DNA of 64,000 bases from Euptelea pleiosperma (GCA_035048495.1 JASUTR010000083.1:186001-250000); one strand, 5' to 3'. Numbered from the stretch's first letter, positions 22,541 through 38,800 are shown. Made by a program: numbers and translations. Notes: a model not told the origin generated them from the sequence alone.

Positions 22541-25500
22541 CTCAAACTCTTCCATTACTATTGTTTCAACACATTTGAAGTGTTGAAACAAGATTCGGGA
22601 CAGTCGAAACATGTTAGTTCCATCCGTGCGTCAACGTCTCAAATTGGACTCAGTTTGTGTGTTACATTCAGAAGCCTATAAGTTGTGACTTTTTCGCAAC
22701 CGGACCTCGTAATTGGACTCATACTCTTCCATTACTATTGTTTCAACACATTTGAAGTGTTGGAACAAGATTAGGAGCAGTCGAAACAAGTTGGCTCCAT
22801 CCGTGCGTCAATGTCATTAATTGGACTAAGTTTGTGTGTTACATTCAGAAGCCTATAACTTGTAACTTTTTCGCAATCGGACCTCGTAATTGGAAACAAA
22901 CTCTTCTATTACTATTGTTTCAACACATTTAAAGTGTTGGAACAAGATTCGGGACAGTCGATACAAGTTTGCTCCATCCGTGCGTCAACGTCTCAAATTG
23001 GACTCAGTTTGTGTGTTACATTCAGAAGCCTATAACTTGTGACTTTTTCGCAACCGGACCTCATAATTGGACTCAAACTCTTCCATTACTATTGTTTCAA
23101 CACATTTTAATGTTGGAACAAGATTCGGGACAGTCGAAACATGTTAGCTCTATTCGTGCGTCAACGTCTCAAATTGGATTCAGTTTGTGTGTTACATTCC
23201 GAAGCCTATAACTTGTGACTTTTTCGCAACCGGACCTCATAATTTTACTCAAACTCTTCCATTACTATTGTTTCAAAACATTTCAAGTGTTGGAACAAGA
23301 TTCGTGACAGTCGAAACAAGTTAGGTCCATCCGTGCGTCAACGTCTCAAAATGGACTCAGTTTGTGTGTTACATTCCGAAGCCTATAAATTGTGACTTTG
23401 TCGCAACCAGACCTCATAATTTTACTCAAACTCTTCCATTACTATTGTTTCAAAACATTTCAAGTGTTGGAACAAGATTCGGGACAGTCGAAACAAATTA
23501 GCTCCATCCGTGCGTCAACGTCACAAATTGGGCTCAGTTTGTGTGTTACATTCCAAAGCCTATAAATTGTGACTTTGTCGCAACCGGACCTCATAATTTT
23601 ACTCAAACTCTTCCATTACTATTGTTTCAAAACATTTGAAGCGTTGGAACAAGATTCGGGTCAGTCGAAACAAATTAGCTCCATCTGTGCGTCAACGTCA
23701 CAAATTGGGCTCAGTTTGTGAGTTACATTCCGAAGCCTATAACTTGTGACTTTTTCGTAACCGGACCTCGTAATTGGACTCAAACTCTTCCATTACTATT
23801 GTTTCAACACATTTAAAGTGTTGGAACAAGATTCGGGACAGTCGAAACAAGTTAGCTCCATCCGTGCGTCAACGTCTCAAATTGGACTTAGTTTGTGAGT
23901 TACATTCCGAAGCCTATAACTTGTGACTTTTTCGCAACCGGACCTCGTAATTGGAATCAAACTCTTCCATTACTATTGTTTCAACACATTTAAAGTGTTG
24001 GAACAAGATTCGGGACAGTCGAAACAAGTTAGGTCCATCCGTGCGTCAACGTCTCAAAATGGACTCAGTTTGTGTGTTACATTCCGAAGCCTATAAATTG
24101 TGACTTTGTCGCAACCGGACCTCATAATTTTACTCAAACTCTTCCATTACTATTGTTTCAAAACATTTCAAGTGTTGGAACAAGATTCGGGACAGTCGAA
24201 ACAAATTAGCTCCATCCGTGCGTCAACGTCATAAATTGGGCTCAGTTTGTGAGTTACATTCCGAAGCCTATAACTTGTGACTTTTTCGCAACCGGAACTC
24301 GTAATCGGACTCATACTCTTCCATTACTATTGTTTCAACACATTTGAAGTGTTGGAACAAGATTAGGAGCAGTCGAAACAAGTTGGCTCCATCCGTGCGT
24401 GAATGTCATTAATTGGACCAAGTTTGTGTGTTACATTCAGAAGCCTATAACTTGTAATTTTTTCGCAATCGGACCTCGTAATTGGACACAAACTCTTCCA
24501 TTACTATTGGTTCAACACATTTGAAGTGTTGGAACAAGATTCGGGACAGTCGAAATAAGTTAGCTCCATCCGTGCGTCAACGTCTCAAATTGGACTCAGT
24601 TTGTGTGTTACATTCCGAAGCCTATAACTTGTGACTTTTTCCCAACCGGACCTCGTAATTGGACTCAAACTCTTCCATTATTATTGTTTCAACACATTTG
24701 AAGTATTAGAAGAAGATTCGGGACAGGCGGAACAAGTTTGCTCTATTCGTTCGTCAATATTTCTAATTGGAATCAGTTTGTGTTTTTCATTCGTAAGCCT
24801 ATAATTGTTGACTTTTTCGCAATCGGACCACGTAATTGGACTCAAACTCCTCCATTACTATTGTTTCAACAGATTTGAAGTGTTGAAACAAGATTCGGAC
24901 AGTCGAAACAAGTTAGCTCCATCCGTTCGTCAACGTCTCAAATTGGACAAGGTTTGTGTTACATTCCGAAGTATATAACTTGTGACTTTGTCGCAACCGG
25001 ACCTTATAATTAGACTCAAACTCTTCCAATACTATTGTTTCAACAGATTTGAAGTGTTGGAACAATATTCGGGACAGTCGAAACAAGTTAGCTCCATCCG
25101 TGCGTCAACGTCTCAAATTAGACTCAGTTTGTGTGTTACATTCTGAAGCCTATAATTTACGACTTTTTCGCAACCGGACCTCGTAATTAAACTCAAATTC
25201 TTCCATTACAATAGGTTCAACACATTTGATGTGTTGGAACAAGATTCGGGGCAGTCGAAACAAGTTAGCTCCATCCATGCGTCAATGTGTTTAATTGGAC
25301 TCAGTTTGTGTGTTACATTGCGAAGCCTATAACTTTTGACTTTTTCACAACCGGACCTCATAATTGGACTCAAACTCTTCCATTACTATTATATCAACAC
25401 ATTTGAATGTTGGAACAAGATTCGGGATAGTCGAAACATGTTAGCTCCATTCGTGCGTCAACGTCTCAAATTGGATTCAGTTTGTGTGTTACATTCCGAA

Positions 25501-27614
25501 GACTATAACTTGTGACTTTTTCGCAACCGGACCTCGTAATTAGAGTCAAACTCCTCCATTACTATTTTTTCAACACATTTAAAGTGTTCGAACAAGATTC
25601 AGGACAGTCGAAACAAGTTAGCTCCATCCGTGCGTCAACGTCTCAAAATGGACTCAGTTTGTGTGTTACATTCCGAAGCCTATAAATTGTGACTTTGTCG
25701 CAACCGGACCTCATAATTTTACTCAAACTCTTCCATTACTATTGTTTCAAAACATTTCAAGTGTTGGAACAAGATTCGGGACAGTCGAAACAAATTAGCT
25801 CCATCCGTGCGTCAACGTCACAAATTGGGCTCAGTTTGTGAGTTACATTCCGAAGCCTATAAATTGTGACTTTGTCGCAACCGGACCTCATAATTTTACT
25901 CAAACTCTTCCATTACTATTGTTTCAAAACATTTGAAGCGTTGGAACAAGATTCGGGTCAGTCGAAACAAATTAGCTCCATCCGTGCGTCAACGTCACAA
26001 ATTGGGCTCAGTTTGTGAGTTACATTCCGAAGCCTATAACTTGTGACTTTTTCGCAACCGGACCTCGTAATTGGACTCAAACTCTTCCATTACTATAGTT
26101 TCGACACATTTAAAGTGTTGGAACAAGATTCGGGACAGTCGAAACAAGTTAGCTCCATCCGTGCGTCAACGTCTCAAATTGGACTTAGTTTGTGAGTTAC
26201 ATTCCGAAGCCTATAACTTGTGACTTTTTCGCAACCGGACCTCGTAATTGGACTCAAACTCTTCCATTACTACAGTTTCAACACATTTAAAGTGTTGGAA
26301 CAAGATTCGGGACAGTCGAAACAAGTTAGCTCCATCCGTACGTCAACGACTCAAATTGGACTTAGTTTGTGAGTTACATTCCGAAGCCTATAACTTGTGA
26401 CTTTTTCGCAACCGGACCTCGTAATTGGAATCAAACTCTTCCATTACTATTGTTTCAACACATTTAAAGTGTTGGAACAAGATTCGGGACAGTCGAAACA
26501 AGTTAGCTCCATCCGTGCGTCAATGTCTCAAATTGGACTCAGTTTGTGTGTTACATTCCGAAGCCTATAACTTGTGACTTTTTCGCAACCGGACCTCATA
26601 ATTGGACTCAAACTCTTCCATTACTATTGTTTCAACACATTTGAATGTTGGAACAAGATTCGGGACAGTCGAAACATGTTAGCTCTATTCGTGCGTCAAC
26701 GTCTCAAATTGGATTCAGTTTGTGTGTTACATTCCGAAGCCTATAACTTGTGACTTTTTCGCAACTGGACCTCGTAATTGGACTCAAACTCTTCCATTAC
26801 TATTGTTTCAACACATTTGAAGTGTTGGAACAAGATTCGTGACAGTCGAAACAAGTTAGGTCCATCCGTGCGTCAACGTCTCAAAATGGACTCAGTTTGT
26901 GTGTTACATTCCGAAGCCTATAAATTGTGACTTTGTCGCAACCGGACCTCATAATTTTACTCAAACTCTTCCATTACTATTGTTTCAAAACATTTCAAGT
27001 GTTGGAACAAGATTCGGGACAGTCGAAACAAATTAGCTCCATCCGTGCGTCAACGTCATAAATTGGGCTCAGTTTGTGAGTTACATTCCGAAGCCTATAA
27101 CTTGTGACTTTTTCGCAACCGGAACTCGTAATCGGACTCATACTCTTCCATTACTATTGTTTCAACACATTTGAAGTGTTGGAACAAGATTAGGAGCAGT
27201 CGAAACAAGTTGGCTCCATCCGTGCGTGAATGTCATTAATTGGACTAAGTTTGTGTGTTACATTCAGAAGCCTATAACTTGTAATTTTTTCGCAATCGGA
27301 CGTCGTAATTGGACACAAACTCTTCCATTACTATTGGTTCAACACATTTGAAGTGTTGGAACAAGATTCGGGACAGTCGAAATAAGTTAGCTCCATCCGT
27401 GCGTCAACGTCTCAAAATGGACTCAGTTTGTGTGTTACATTCCGAAGCCTATAAATTGTGACTTTGTCGCAACCGGACCTCATAATTTTACTCAAACTCT
27501 TCCATTACTATTGTTTCAAAACATTTCAAGTGTTGGAACAAGATTCGGGACAGTCGAAACAAATTAGCTCCATCCGTGCGTCAACGTCACAAATTGGGCT
27601 CAGTTTGTGAGTTA

Positions 27615-29050
27615 CATTCCGAAGCCTATAACTTGTGACTTTTTCGCAACCGGACCTCGTAATTGGACTCAAACTCTTCCATTACTATAGTTTCGACACA
27701 TTTAAAGTGTTGGAACAAGATTCGGGACAGTCGAAACAAGTTAGCTCCATCCGTGCGTCAACGTCTCAAATTGGACTTAGTTTGTGAGTTACATTCCGAA
27801 GCCTATAACTTGTGACTTTTTCGCAACCGGACCTCGTAATTGGACTCAAACTCTTCCATTACTACAGTTTCAACACATTTAAAGTGTTGGAACAAGATTC
27901 GGGACAGTCGAAACAAGTTAGCTCCATCCGTGCGTCAACGTCTCAAATTGGACTTAGTTTGTGAGTTACATTCCGAAGCCTATAACTTGTGACTTTTTCG
28001 CAACCGGACCTCGTAATTGGAATCAAACTCTTCCATTACTATTGTTTCAACACATTTGAAGTGTTGAAACAAGATTCGGGACAGTCGAAACATGTTAGTT
28101 CCATCCGTGCGTCAACGTCTCAAATTGGACTCAGTTTGTGTGTTACATTCAGAAGCCTATAAGTTGTGACTTTTTCGCAACCGGACCTCGTAATTGGACT
28201 CAAACTCTTCCATTACTATTGTTTCAACACATTTGAATGTTGGAACAAGATTCGGGACAGTCGAAACATGTTAGCTCTATTCGTGCGTCAACGTCTCAAA
28301 TTGGATTCAGTTTGTGTGTTACATTCCGAAGCCTATAACTTGTGACTTTTTCGCAACCGGACCTCGTAATTGGACTCAAACTCTTCCATTACTATAGTTT
28401 CGACACATTTAAAGTGTTGGAACAAGATTCGGGACAGTCGAAACAAGTTAGCTCCATCCGTGCGTCAACGTCTCAAATTGGACTTAGTTTGTGAGTTACA
28501 TTCCGAAGCCTATAACTTGTGACTTTTTCGCAACCGGACCTCGTAATTGGACTCAAACTCTTCCATTACTACAGTTTCAACACATTTAAAGTGTTGGAAC
28601 AAGATTCGGGACAGTCGAAACAAGTTAGCTCCATCCGTGCGTCAACGTCTCAAATTGGACTTAGTTTGTGAGTTACATTCCGAAGCCTATAACTTGTGAC
28701 TTTTTCGCAACCGGACCTCGTAATTGGAATCAAACTCTTCCATTACTATTGTTTCAACACATTTGAAGTGTTGAAACAAGATTCGGGACAGTCGAAACAT
28801 GTTAGTTCCATCCGTGCGTCAACGTCTCAAATTGGACTCAGTTTGTGTGTTACATTCAGAAGCCTATAAGTTGTGACTTTTTCGCAACCGGACCTCGTAA
28901 TTGGACTCAAACTCTTCCATTACTATTGTTTCAACACATTTGAATGTTGGAACAAGATTCGGGACAGTCGAAACATGTTAGCTCTATTCGTGCGTCAACG
29001 TCTCAAATTGGATTCAGTTTGTGTGTTACATTCCGAAGCCTATAACTTGT
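27615..29050 (+). repeat. Tandem duplication of a four-monomer block, period 707 bp
   Basis: The variant 'actacagtttc' at 27,861 recurs at 28,568 (offset 707), and 'ctatagtttcgacac' precedes each by one monomer. Both copies continue through the 'gttagttcc' and 'gaatgttgg' monomers before diverging at 'cgcaaccgg' / 'cgcaactgg'. A partial third copy lies upstream ('actacag' at 26,269, 1,592 bp earlier, nine monomers). Confidence 0.85.
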
Positions 29051-32000
29051 GACTTTTTCGCAACTGGACCTCGTAATTGGACTCAAACTCTTCCATTACT
29101 ATTGTTTCAACACATTTGAAGTGTTGGAACAAGATTCGTGACAGTCGAAACAAGTTAGGTCCATCCGTGCGTCAACGTCTCAAAATGGACTCAGTTTGTG
29201 TGTTACATTCCGAAGCCTATAAATTGTGACTTTGTCGCAACCGGACCTCATAATTTTACTCAAACTCTTCCATTACTATTGTTTCAAAACATTTTAAGTG
29301 TTGGAACAAGATTCGGGACAGTCGAAACAAATTAGCTCCATCCGTGCGTCAACGTCACAAATTGGGCTCAGTTTGTGAGTTACATTCCGAAGCCTATAAC
29401 TTGTGACTTTTTCGCAACCGGAACTCGTAATCGGACTCATACTCTTCCATTACTATTGTTTCAACACATTTGAAGTGTTGGAACAAGATTAGGAGCAGTC
29501 GAAACAAGTTGGCTCCATCCGTGCGTGAATGTCATTAATTGGACTAAGTTTGTGTGTTACATTCAGAAGCCTATAACTTGTAATTTTTTCGCAATCGGAC
29601 CTCGTAATTGGACACAAACTCTTCCATTACTATTGGTTCAACACATTTGAAGTGTTGGAACAAGATTCGGGACAGTCGAAATAAGTTAGCTCCATCCGTG
29701 CGTCAACGTCTCAAATTGGACTCAGTTTGTGTGTTACATTCCGAAGCCTATAACTTGTGACTTTTTCGCAACCGGACCTCGTAATTGGACTCAAACTCTT
29801 CCATTATTATTTTTTCAACACATTTGAAGTATTAAAAGAAGATTCGGGACAGGCGGAACAAGTTTGCTCTATTCGTTCGTCAATATTTCTAATTGGAATC
29901 AGTTTGTGTTTTTCATTCGTAAGCCTATAATTATTGACTTTTTCGCAATCGGACCACGTAATTGGACTCAAACTCCTCAATTACTATTGTTTCAACAGAT
30001 TTGAAGTGTTGGAACAAGATTCGGACAGTCGAAACAAGTTAGCTCCATCCGTTCGTCAACGTCTCAAATTGGACACGGTTTGTGTTACATTCCGAAGTAT
30101 ATAACTTGTGACTTTGTCGCAACCGGACCTTGTAATTAGACTCAAACTCTTCCATTACTATTGTTTCAACAGATTTGAAGTGTTGGAACAATATTTGGGA
30201 CAGTCGAAACAAGTTAGCTCCATCCGTGCGTCAACGTCTCAAATTGGACTCAGTTTGTGTGTTACATTCTGAAGCCTATAATTTACGACTTTTTCGCAAC
30301 CGGACCTCGTAATTAAACTCAAATTCTTCCATTACTATAGGTTCAACACATTGGATGTGTTGGAAAGAGATTCGGGGCAGTCGAAACAAGTTAGCTCCAT
30401 CCGTGCGTCAATGTGTTTAATTGGACTCAGTTTGTGTGTTACATTGCGAAGCCTATAACTTTTGACTTTTTCACAACCGGACCTCATAATTGGACTCAAA
30501 CTCTTCCATTACTATTGTTTCAACACATTTTAATGTTGGAACAAGATTCGGGACAGTCGAAACATGTTAGCTCTATTCGTGCGTCAACGTCTCAAATTGG
30601 ATTCAGTTTGTGTGTTACATTCCGAAGCCTATAACTTGTGACTTTTTCGCAACCGGACCTCGTAATTGGACTCAAACTCTTCCATTACTATTGTTTCAAC
30701 ACATTTGAAGTGTTGGAACAAGATTCGTGACAGTCGAAACAAGTTAGGTCCATCCGTGCGTCAACGTCTCAAAATGGACTCAGTTTGTGTGTTACATTCC
30801 GAAGCCTATAAATTGTGACTTTGTCGCAACCGGACCTCATAATTTTACTCAAACTCTTCCATTACTATTGTTTCAAAACATTTCAAGTGTTGGAACTGAT
30901 TCGGGACAGTCGAAACAAATTAGCTCCATCCGTGCGTCAACGTCACAAATTGGGCTCAGTTTCTGAGTTACATTCCGAAGCCTATAAATTGTGACTTTGT
31001 CGCAACCGGACCTCATAATTTTACTCAAACTCTTCCATTACTATTGTTTCAAAACATTTGAAGCGTTGGAACAAGATTCGGGTCAGTCGAAACAAATTAG
31101 CTCCATCCGTGCGTCAACGTTACAAATTGGGCTCAGTTTGAGAGTTACATTCCGAAGCCTATAACTTGTGACTTTTTCGCAACCGGACCTCGTAATTGGA
31201 CTCAAACTCTTCCATTACTATAGTTTCGACACATTTAAAGTGTTGGAACAAGATTCGGGACAGTCGAAACAAGTTAGCTCCATCCGTGGGTCAACGTCTC
31301 AAATTGGACTTAGTTTGTGAGTTACATTCCGAAGCCTATAACTTGTGACTTTTTCGCAACCGGACCTCGTAATTGGACTCAAACTCTTCCATTACTATAG
31401 TTTCAACACATTTAAAGTGTTGGAACAAGATTCGGGACAGTCGAAACAAGTTAGCTCCATCCGTGCGTCAATGTCTCAAATTGGACTTAGTTTGTGAGTT
31501 ACATTCCGAAGCCAATAACTTGTGACTTTTTCGCAACCGGACCTCGTAATTGGAATCAGACTCTTCCATTACTATTGTTTCAACACATTTAAAGTGTTGG
31601 AACAAGATTCGGGACAGTCGAAACAAGTTAGCTCCATCCGTGGGTCAATCTCTCAAATTGGACTCAGTTTGTGTGTTACATTCCGAAGCCTATAACTTGT
31701 GACTTTTTCCAAACCGGACCTCATAATTGGACTCAAACTCTTCCATTACTATTGTTTCAACACATTTGAATGTTGGAACAAGATTCGGGACTGTCGAAAC
31801 ATGTTAGCTCTATTCGTGCGTCAACGTCTCAAATTGGATTCAGTTTGTGTGTTACATTCCGAAGCCTATAACTTGTGACTTTTTCGCAACCGGACCTCGT
31901 AATTGGACTCAAACTCTTCCATTACTATTGTTTCAACACATTTGAAGTGTTGGAACAAGATTCGTGACAGTCGAAACAAGTTAGGTCCATCCGTGCGTCA

Positions 32001-35000
32001 ACGTCTCAAAATGGACTCAGTTTGTGTGTTACATTCCGAAGCCTATAAATTGTGACTTTGTCGCAACCGGACCTCATAATTTTACTCAAACTCTTCCATT
32101 ACTATTGTTTCAAAACATTTCAAGTGTTGGAACAAGATTCGGGACAGTCGAAACAAATTAGCTCCATCCGTGCGTCAACGTCACAAATTGGGCTCAGTTT
32201 GTGTTTTACATTCCGAAGCCTATAAATTGTGACTTTGTCGCAACCGGACCTCATAATTTTACTCAAACTCTTCCATTACTATTGTTTCAAAACATTTGAA
32301 GCGTTGGAACAAGATTCGGGACAGTCGAAACAAATTAGCTCCATCCGTGTGTCAACGTCACAAATTGGGCTCAGTTTGTGAGTTACATTCCGAAGCCTAT
32401 AGCTTGTGACTTTTTCGCAACCGGACCTCGTAATTGTACTCAAACTCTTCCATTACTATTGTTTCAACACATTTAAAGTGTTGGAACAAGATTCGGGACA
32501 GTCGAAACAAGTTAGCTCCATCCGTGCGTCAACGTCTCAAATTGGACTCAGTTTGTGAGTTACATTCCGAAACCTATAACTTGTGACTTTTTCGCAACCG
32601 GACCTCATAATTGGACTCAAACTCTTCCATTACTATTGTTTCAACACATTTAAAGTGTTGGAACAAGATTCGGGACAGTCGAAACAAGTTAGCTCCATCC
32701 GTGCGTCAATGTCTCAAATTGGACTCAGTTTGTGTGTTACCCGAAGCCTATAACTTGTGACTTTTTCGCAACCGGACCTCATAATTGGACTCAAACTCTT
32801 CCATTACTATTGTTTCAACACATTTGAAGTGTTGAAACAAGATTCGGGACAGTCGAAACATGTTAGTTCCATCCGTGCGTCAACGTCTCAAATTGGACTC
32901 AGTTTGTGTGTTACATTCAGAAGCCTATAAGTTGTGACTTTTTCGCAACCGGACCTCGTAATTGGACTCATACTCTTCCATTACTATTGTTTCAACACAT
33001 TTGAAGTGTTGGAACAAGATTAGGAGCAGTCGAAACAAGTTGGCTCCATCCGTGCGTCAATGTCATTAATTGGACTAAGTTTGTGTGTTACATTCAGAAG
33101 CCTATAACTTGTAACTTTTTCGCAATCGGACCTCGTAATTGGACACAAACTCTTCTATTACTATTGTTTCAACACATTTAAAGTGTTGGAACAAGATTCG
33201 GGACAGTCGATACAAGTTTGCTCCATCCGTGCGTCAACGTCTCAAATTGGACTCAGTTTGTGTGTTACATTCAGAAGCCTATAACTTGTGACTTTTTCGC
33301 AACCGGACCTCGTAATTGGACTCAAACTCTTCCATTACAATTGTTTCAACACATTTGAAGTGTTGGTAGAAGATTCGGGGGAGTCGAAACAGGTTAGCTC
33401 CATCCGGGCGTCAATTTCTTTAATTGGACTCAGTTTGTGTGTTACATTCTGAAGCCTATAACTTGTGACTTTTTCGCAACCAGACATCGTAATTAGACTC
33501 GAATTCTTCCATTACTATTGTTTCAACATATTTGAAGTGTTGGAACAAGATTCAGGGCAGTCGAAGCAAGTTAGCTCCATCCGTGCGTCAATGTGTTTAA
33601 TTGGACTCAGTTTGTGTGTTACATTCCGAAGCCTATAACTTGTGACTTTTTCGCAACCGGACCTCATAATTGGACTCAAACTCTTCCATTACTATTGTTT
33701 CAACACATTTTAATGTTGGAACAAGATTCGGGACAGTCGAAACATGTTAGCTCTATTCGTGCGTCAACGTCTCAAATTGGATTCAGTTTGTGTGTTACAT
33801 TCCGAAGCCTATAACTTGTGACTTTTTCGCAACCGGACCTCGTAATTGGACTCAAACTCTTCCATTACTATTGTTTCAACACATTTGAAGTGTTGGAACA
33901 AGATTCGTGACAGTCGAAACAAGTTAGGTCCATCCGTGCGTCAACGTCTCAAAATGGACTCAGTTTGTGTGTTACATTCCGAAGCCTATAAATTGTGACT
34001 TTGTCGCAACCAGACCTCATAATTTTACTCAAACTCTTCCATTACTATTGTTTGAAAACATTTCAAGTGTTGGAACAAGATTCGGGACAGTCGAAACAAA
34101 TTAGCTCCATCCGTGCGTCAACGTCACAAATTGGGCTCAGTTTGTGTGTTACATTCCAAAGCCTATAAATTGTGACTTTGTCGCAACCGGACCTCATAAT
34201 TTTACTCAAAGTCTTCCATTACTATTGTTTCAAAACATTTGAAGCGTTGGAACAAGATTCGGGTCAGTCGAAACAAATTAGCTCCATCTGTGCGTCAACG
34301 TCACAAATTGGGCTCAGTTTGTGAGTTACATTCCGAAGCCTATAACTTGTGACTTTTTCGTAACCGGACCTCGTAATTGGACTCAAACTCTTCCATTACT
34401 ATTGTTTCAACACATTTAAAGTGTTGGAACAAGATTCGGGACAGTCGAAACAAGTTAGCTCCATCCGTGCGTCAACGTCTCAAATTGGACTTAGTTTGTG
34501 AGTTACATTCCGAAGCCTATAACTTGTGACTTTTTCACAACCGGACCTCGTAATTGGAATCAAACTCTTCCATTACTATTGTTTCAACACATTTAAAGTG
34601 TTGGAACAAGATTCGGGACAGTCGAAACAAGTTAGGTCCATCCGTGCGTCAACGTCTTAAAATGAACTCAGTTTGTGTGTTACATTCCGAAGCCTATAAA
34701 TTGTGACTTTGTCGCAACCGGACCTCATAATTTTACTCAAACTCTTCCATTACTATTGTTTCAAAACATTTCAAGTGTTGGAACAAGATTCGGGACAGTC
34801 GAAACAAATTAGCTCCATCCGTGCGTCAACGTCACAAATTGGGCTCAGTTTGTGAGTTACATTCCGAAGCCTATAACTTGTGACTTTTTCGTAACCGGAC
34901 CTCGTAATTTGACTCAAACTCTTCCATTACTATTGTTTCAACACATTTGAAGTGTTGGAACAAGATTCGTGACAGTCGAAACAAGTTAGGTCCATCCGTG

Positions 35001-35889
35001 CGTCAATGTCTCAAATTGGACTTAGTTTGTGAGTTACATTCCGAAGCCTATAACTTGTGACTTTTTCGCAACCGGACCTCGTAATTGGAATCAGACTCTT
35101 CCATTACTATTGTTTCAACACATTTAAAGTGTTGGAACAAGATTCGGGACAGTCGAAACAAATTAGCTTCATCCGTGCGTCAACGTCACAAATTGGGCTC
35201 AGTTTGTGAGTTACATTCCGAAGCCTATAAATTGTGACTTTGTCGCAACCGGACCTCATAATTTTACTCAAACTCTTCCATTACTATTGTTTCAAAACAT
35301 TTGAAGCGTTGGAACAAGATTCGGGTCAGTCGAAACAAATTAGCTCCATCCGTGCGTCAACGTTACAAATTGGGCTCAGTTTGTGAGTTACATTCCGAAG
35401 CCTATAACTTGTGACTTTTTCGCAACCGGACCTCGTAATTGGACTCAAACTCTTCCATTACTATAGTTTCGACACATTTAAAGTGTTGGAACAAGATTCG
35501 GGACAGTCGAAACAAGTTAGCTCCATCCGTGCGTCAACGTCTCAAATTGGACTTAGTTTGTGAGTTACATTCCGAAGCCTATAACTTGTGACTTTTTCGC
35601 AACCGGACCTCGTAATTGGACTCAAACTCTTCCATTACTATAGTTTCAACACATTTAAAGTGTTGGAACAAGATTCGGGACAGTCGAAACAAGTTAGCTC
35701 CATCCGTGCGTCAATGTCTCAAATTGGACTTAGTTTGTGAGTTACATTCCGAAGCCTATAACTTGTGACTTTTTCGCAACCGGACCTCGTAATTGGAATC
35801 AGACTCTTCCATTACTATTGTTTCAACACATTTAAAGTGTTGGAACAAGATTCGGGACAGTCGAAACAAGTTAGCTCCATCCGTGGGTC

Positions 35890-38800
35890 AATGTCTCAAA
35901 TTGGACTCAGTTTGTGTGTTACATTCCGAAGCCTATAACTTGTGACTTTTTCCAAACCGGACCTCATAATTGGACTCAAACTCTTCCATTACTATTGTTT
36001 CAACACATTTGAATGTTGGAACAAGATTCAGGACAGTCGAAACATGTTAGCTCTATTCGTGCGTCAACGTCTCAAATTGGATTCAGTTTGTGTGTTACAT
36101 TCCGAAGCCTATAACTTGTGACTTTTTCGCAACCGGACCTCGTAATTGGACTCAAACTCTTCCATTACTATTGTTTCAACACATTTGAAGTGTTGGAACA
36201 AGATTCATGACAGTCGAAACAAGTTAGGTCCATCCGTGCGTCAACGTCTCAAAATGGACTCAGTTTGTGTGTTACATTCCGAAGCCTATAAATTGTGACT
36301 TTGTCGCAACCGGACCTCATAATTTTACTCAAACTCTTCCATTACTATTGTTTCAAAACATTTCAAGTGTTGGAACAAGATTCGGGACAGTCGAAACAAA
36401 TTAGCTCCATCCGTGCGTCAACGTCACAAATTGGGCTCAGTTTGTGTTTTACATTCCGAAGCCTATAAATTGTGACTTTGTCGCAACCGGACCTCATAAT
36501 TTTACTCAAACTCTTCCATTACTATTGTTTCAAAACATTTGAAGCGTTGGAACAAGATTCGGGTCAGTCGAAACAAATTAGCTCCATCCGTGCGTCAACG
36601 TCACAAATTGGGCTCAGTTTGTGAGTTACATTCCGAAGCCTATAACTTGTGACTTTTTCGCAACCGGACCTCGTAATTGGACTCAAACTCTTCCATTACT
36701 ATTGTTTCAACACATTTAAAGTGTTGGAACAAGATTCGGGACAGTCGAAACAAGTTAGCTCCATCCGTGCGTAAACGTCTCAAATTGGACTCAGTTTGTA
36801 TGTTACATTCCGAAGCCTATAACTTGTGACTTTCTCGCAACCGGACCTCGTAATTGGACTCAAACTCTTCCATTATTATTTTTTCAACACATTTGCAGTG
36901 TTGGAACAAGATTCGGGGCAGTCGAAACAAGTTAGCTCCATCCGGGCGTCAATTTCTTTAATTGGACTCAGTTTGTGTGTTACATTCTGAAGCCAATAAC
37001 TTGTGACTTTTTCGCAACCGGACATCGTAATTAGACTCGAATTCTTCCATTACTATTGTTTCAACATATTTGAAGTGTTGGAACAAGATTCGGGGCAGTC
37101 GAAGCAAGTTAGCTCCATCCGTGCGTCAATGTGTTTAATTGGACTCAGTTTGTGTGTTACATTCCGAAGCCTATAACTTGTGACTTTTTCACAACCGGAC
37201 CTCATAATTGGACTCAAACTCTTCCATTACTATTGTTTCAACACATTTGAATGTTGGAACAAGATTCGGGATAGTCGAAACATGTTAGCTCCATTCGTGC
37301 GTCAACGTCTCAAATTGGATTCAGTTTGTGTGTTACATTCCGAAGCCTATAACTTGTGACTTTTTCGCAACCGGACCTCGTAATTGGACACAAACTCTTC
37401 CATTACTATTTTTTCAACACATTTAAAGTGTTGGAACAAGAATCGGGACAGTCGAAACAAGTTAGCTCCATCCGTGCGTCAACGTCTCAAATTGGACTCA
37501 GTTTGTATGTTACATTCCGAAGCCTATAACTTTTGACTTTTTCGCAACCGGACCTCGTAATTGGACTCAAACTCTTCCATTATTATTTTTTCAACACATT
37601 TGCAGTGTTGGAACAAGATTCGGGGCAGTCGAAACAAGTTAGCTCCATCCGTGCGTCAATGTGTTTAATTGGACTCAGTTTGTGTGTTACATTCCGAAGC
37701 CTATAACTTGTGACTTTTTCACAACCGGACCTCATAATTGGACTCAAACTCTTCCATTACTATTGTTTCAACACATTTGAATGTTGGAACAAGATTCGGG
37801 ATAGTCGAAACATGTTAGCTCGATTCGTGCGTCAACGTCTCAAATTGGATTCAGTTTGTGTGTTACATTCCGAAGCCTATAACTTGTGACTTTTTCGCAA
37901 CCGGACCTCGTAATTGGACTCAAACTCTTCCATTACTATTTTTTCAACACATTTAAAGTGTTGGAACAAGAATCGGGACAGTCGAAACAAGTTAGCTCCA
38001 TCCGTGGGTCAACGTCTCAAATTGGACTCAGTTTGTATGTTACATTCCGAAGCCTATAACTTGTGACTTTTTCGCATTCGGACCTCGTAATTGGACTCAA
38101 ACTCTTCCATTACTATTGTTTCAACACATTTGAAGTGTTGGAACAAGATTCGTGACAGTCGAAACAAGTTAGGTCCATCCGTGCGTCAACGTCTCAAAAT
38201 GGACTCAGTTTGTGTGTTACATTCCGAAGCCTATAAATTGTGACTTTGTCGCAACCGGACCTCATAATTTTACTCAAACTCTTCCATTACTATTGTTTCA
38301 AAACATTTCAAGTGTTGGAACAAGATTCGGGACAGGCGAAACAAATTAGCTCCATCCGTGCGTCAACGTCACAAATTGGGCTCAGTTTGTGAGTTACATT
38401 CCGAAGCCTATAACTTGTGACTTTTTCGCAACCGGAACTCGTAATCGGACTCATACTCTTCCATTACTATTGTTTCAACACATTTGAAGTGTTGGAACAA
38501 GATTAGGAGCAGTCGAAACAAGTTGGCTCCATCCGTGCGTCAATGTCATTAATTGGACTAAGTTTGTGTGTTACATTCAGAAGCCTATAACTTGTAATTT
38601 TTTCGCAATCGGACCTCGTAATTGGACACAAACTCTTCCATTACTATTGGTTCAACACATTTGAAGTGTTGGAACAAGATTCGGGACAGTCGAAATAAGT
38701 TAGCTCCATCCGTGCGTCAACGTCTCAAATTGGACTCAGTTTGTGTGTTACATTCCGAAGCCTATAACTTGTGACTTTTTCGCAACCGGACCTCGTAATT